From the NCBI GenBank assembly GCA_015350385.1, contig WNKI01000001.1, positions 10,712,211 to 10,776,210 of the forward strand: a DNA stretch of 64,000 nucleotides, in the 5' to 3' direction. Below, piece after piece: positions 63,863-64,000 of this stretch; the first letter of the stretch is position 1, and each line of letters starts with the position of its first letter. A program made the translations under genes and the position numbers. The notes beneath the pieces were generated by a model, which worked only from the letters and a program-made list of their open reading frames with translations, did no database searches and was not told where the DNA came from. This DNA is from Aculops lycopersici (lineage: Eukaryota > Arthropoda > Arachnida > Trombidiformes > Eriophyidae).

Positions 63863-64000
63863 TCAGTTTAGTGTCGTTGCAGTCACTGGAGGACTCGACT
63901 TAATCATCCACATCTGGAAATCAATGCCACGGTTAATCGGTATATGCTTCTTGGGACAGCTCTTGCCACGGCGGCAAACAGTTGTTCTCCATCCATAGCA
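63863..64000 (-). CDS. C-terminal fragment of a gene running off the window
   Basis: The last 138 bases read on the minus strand as 45 residues plus stop (TGA at 63863-63865), open to the window edge. The start is cysteine- and tryptophan-containing and basic (CYGWRTTVCRRGKSCPKKH), followed by a plain tail with FQMWMIKSSPPV. Three cysteines in 15 residues and the absence of repeat bias suggest true coding, perhaps a secreted protein. An ATTAAA variant signal lies on the minus strand near 63558. No family was recognised, and the frame is short enough to be chance. Confidence 0.3.
   Translation of the reverse strand, partial: CYGWRTTVCRRGKSCPKKHIPINRGIDFQMWMIKSSPPVTATTLN

Noticed and set aside
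1..64000. tRNA, rRNA, CRISPR arrays, transposons, integrated viral genes
   Set aside because: Read through for T-arm-like GGTTCRA motifs, transposase or reverse-transcriptase motifs, terminal repeats and spaced direct repeats. None was convincing, though short RNA genes cannot be excluded by eye.

Overview
This is a eukaryotic nuclear window that almost certainly comes from an animal with a heavily intron-depleted genome. The genes are metazoan: serum response factor (SRF), a type-9-like transmembrane adenylyl cyclase, a MyTH4-FERM myosin, sulfite oxidase, heat shock factors, an Mps1/TTK kinase, RABL3, PCMTD and eIF2B-beta. Most are single-exon, including an 8.2 kb myosin reading frame and a 5.9 kb first coding exon of adenylyl cyclase. 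Introns are found only in SRF, the cyclase and one small cysteine-rich gene. The repertoire and intron loss suggest a small-genome arthropod, most likely a mite. That is an inference, and no marker in the window proves it.

Layout. 0.1-6 kb: a possible small membrane protein, a large acidic protein with a C-terminal C2HC finger, and sulfite oxidase, all on the minus strand. 6.5-7.5 kb: intronless heat shock factor A (+). 7.8-17 kb: a spliced SRF gene (-) whose MADS-box exons are clear and whose 3' end appears to have two alternatives. 17-19.8 kb: non-coding, GA/CT-rich sequence upstream of SRF, with an assembly gap. 19.9-21.5 kb: ribosomal protein eL31 and mitochondrial ClpP (-). 21.8-24.5 kb: a short Mps1/TTK kinase and heat shock factor B (+). 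24.7-32.9 kb: the myosin (-), convergent with heat shock factor B through an almost palindromic shared poly(A) signal. 34.85-35.5 kb: a spliced gene for a small secreted cysteine-rich peptide (+), too short and interrupted to appear as a simple open reading frame. 35.7-38 kb: a compact cluster of FAM210-like, RABL3 and eIF2B-beta. 38.3-45.4 kb: a five-exon adenylyl cyclase (-). 45.4-58.3 kb: about 13 kb without a recognisable gene. 58.4-62 kb: a giant PCMTD-like methyltransferase (-). 62.3-64 kb: two weak minus-strand coding candidates, one running off the window end.

Themes. Conserved catalytic or DNA-binding modules are repeatedly interrupted or extended by long low-complexity insertions rich in Q, N, H, S or acidic residues: about 340 residues in SRF, about 245 and 100 residues in and before the C1 domain of the cyclase, about 850 residues in PCMTD, and about 35 residues in front of the myosin P-loop. 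In contrast, UTRs in the housekeeping cluster are extremely short. In one gene the poly(A) signal overlaps the stop codon. Two heat shock factor paralogues, both intronless, lie 17 kb apart and differ by a seven-residue deletion in the DNA-binding-domain wing.

There is no operon logic. The genes share promoters (sulfite oxidase/HSF-A and ClpP/TTK are head-to-head) and terminators (HSF-B/myosin, FAM210/RABL3 and HSF-A/SRF are tail-to-tail). I saw no transposon, tRNA, rRNA or CRISPR.
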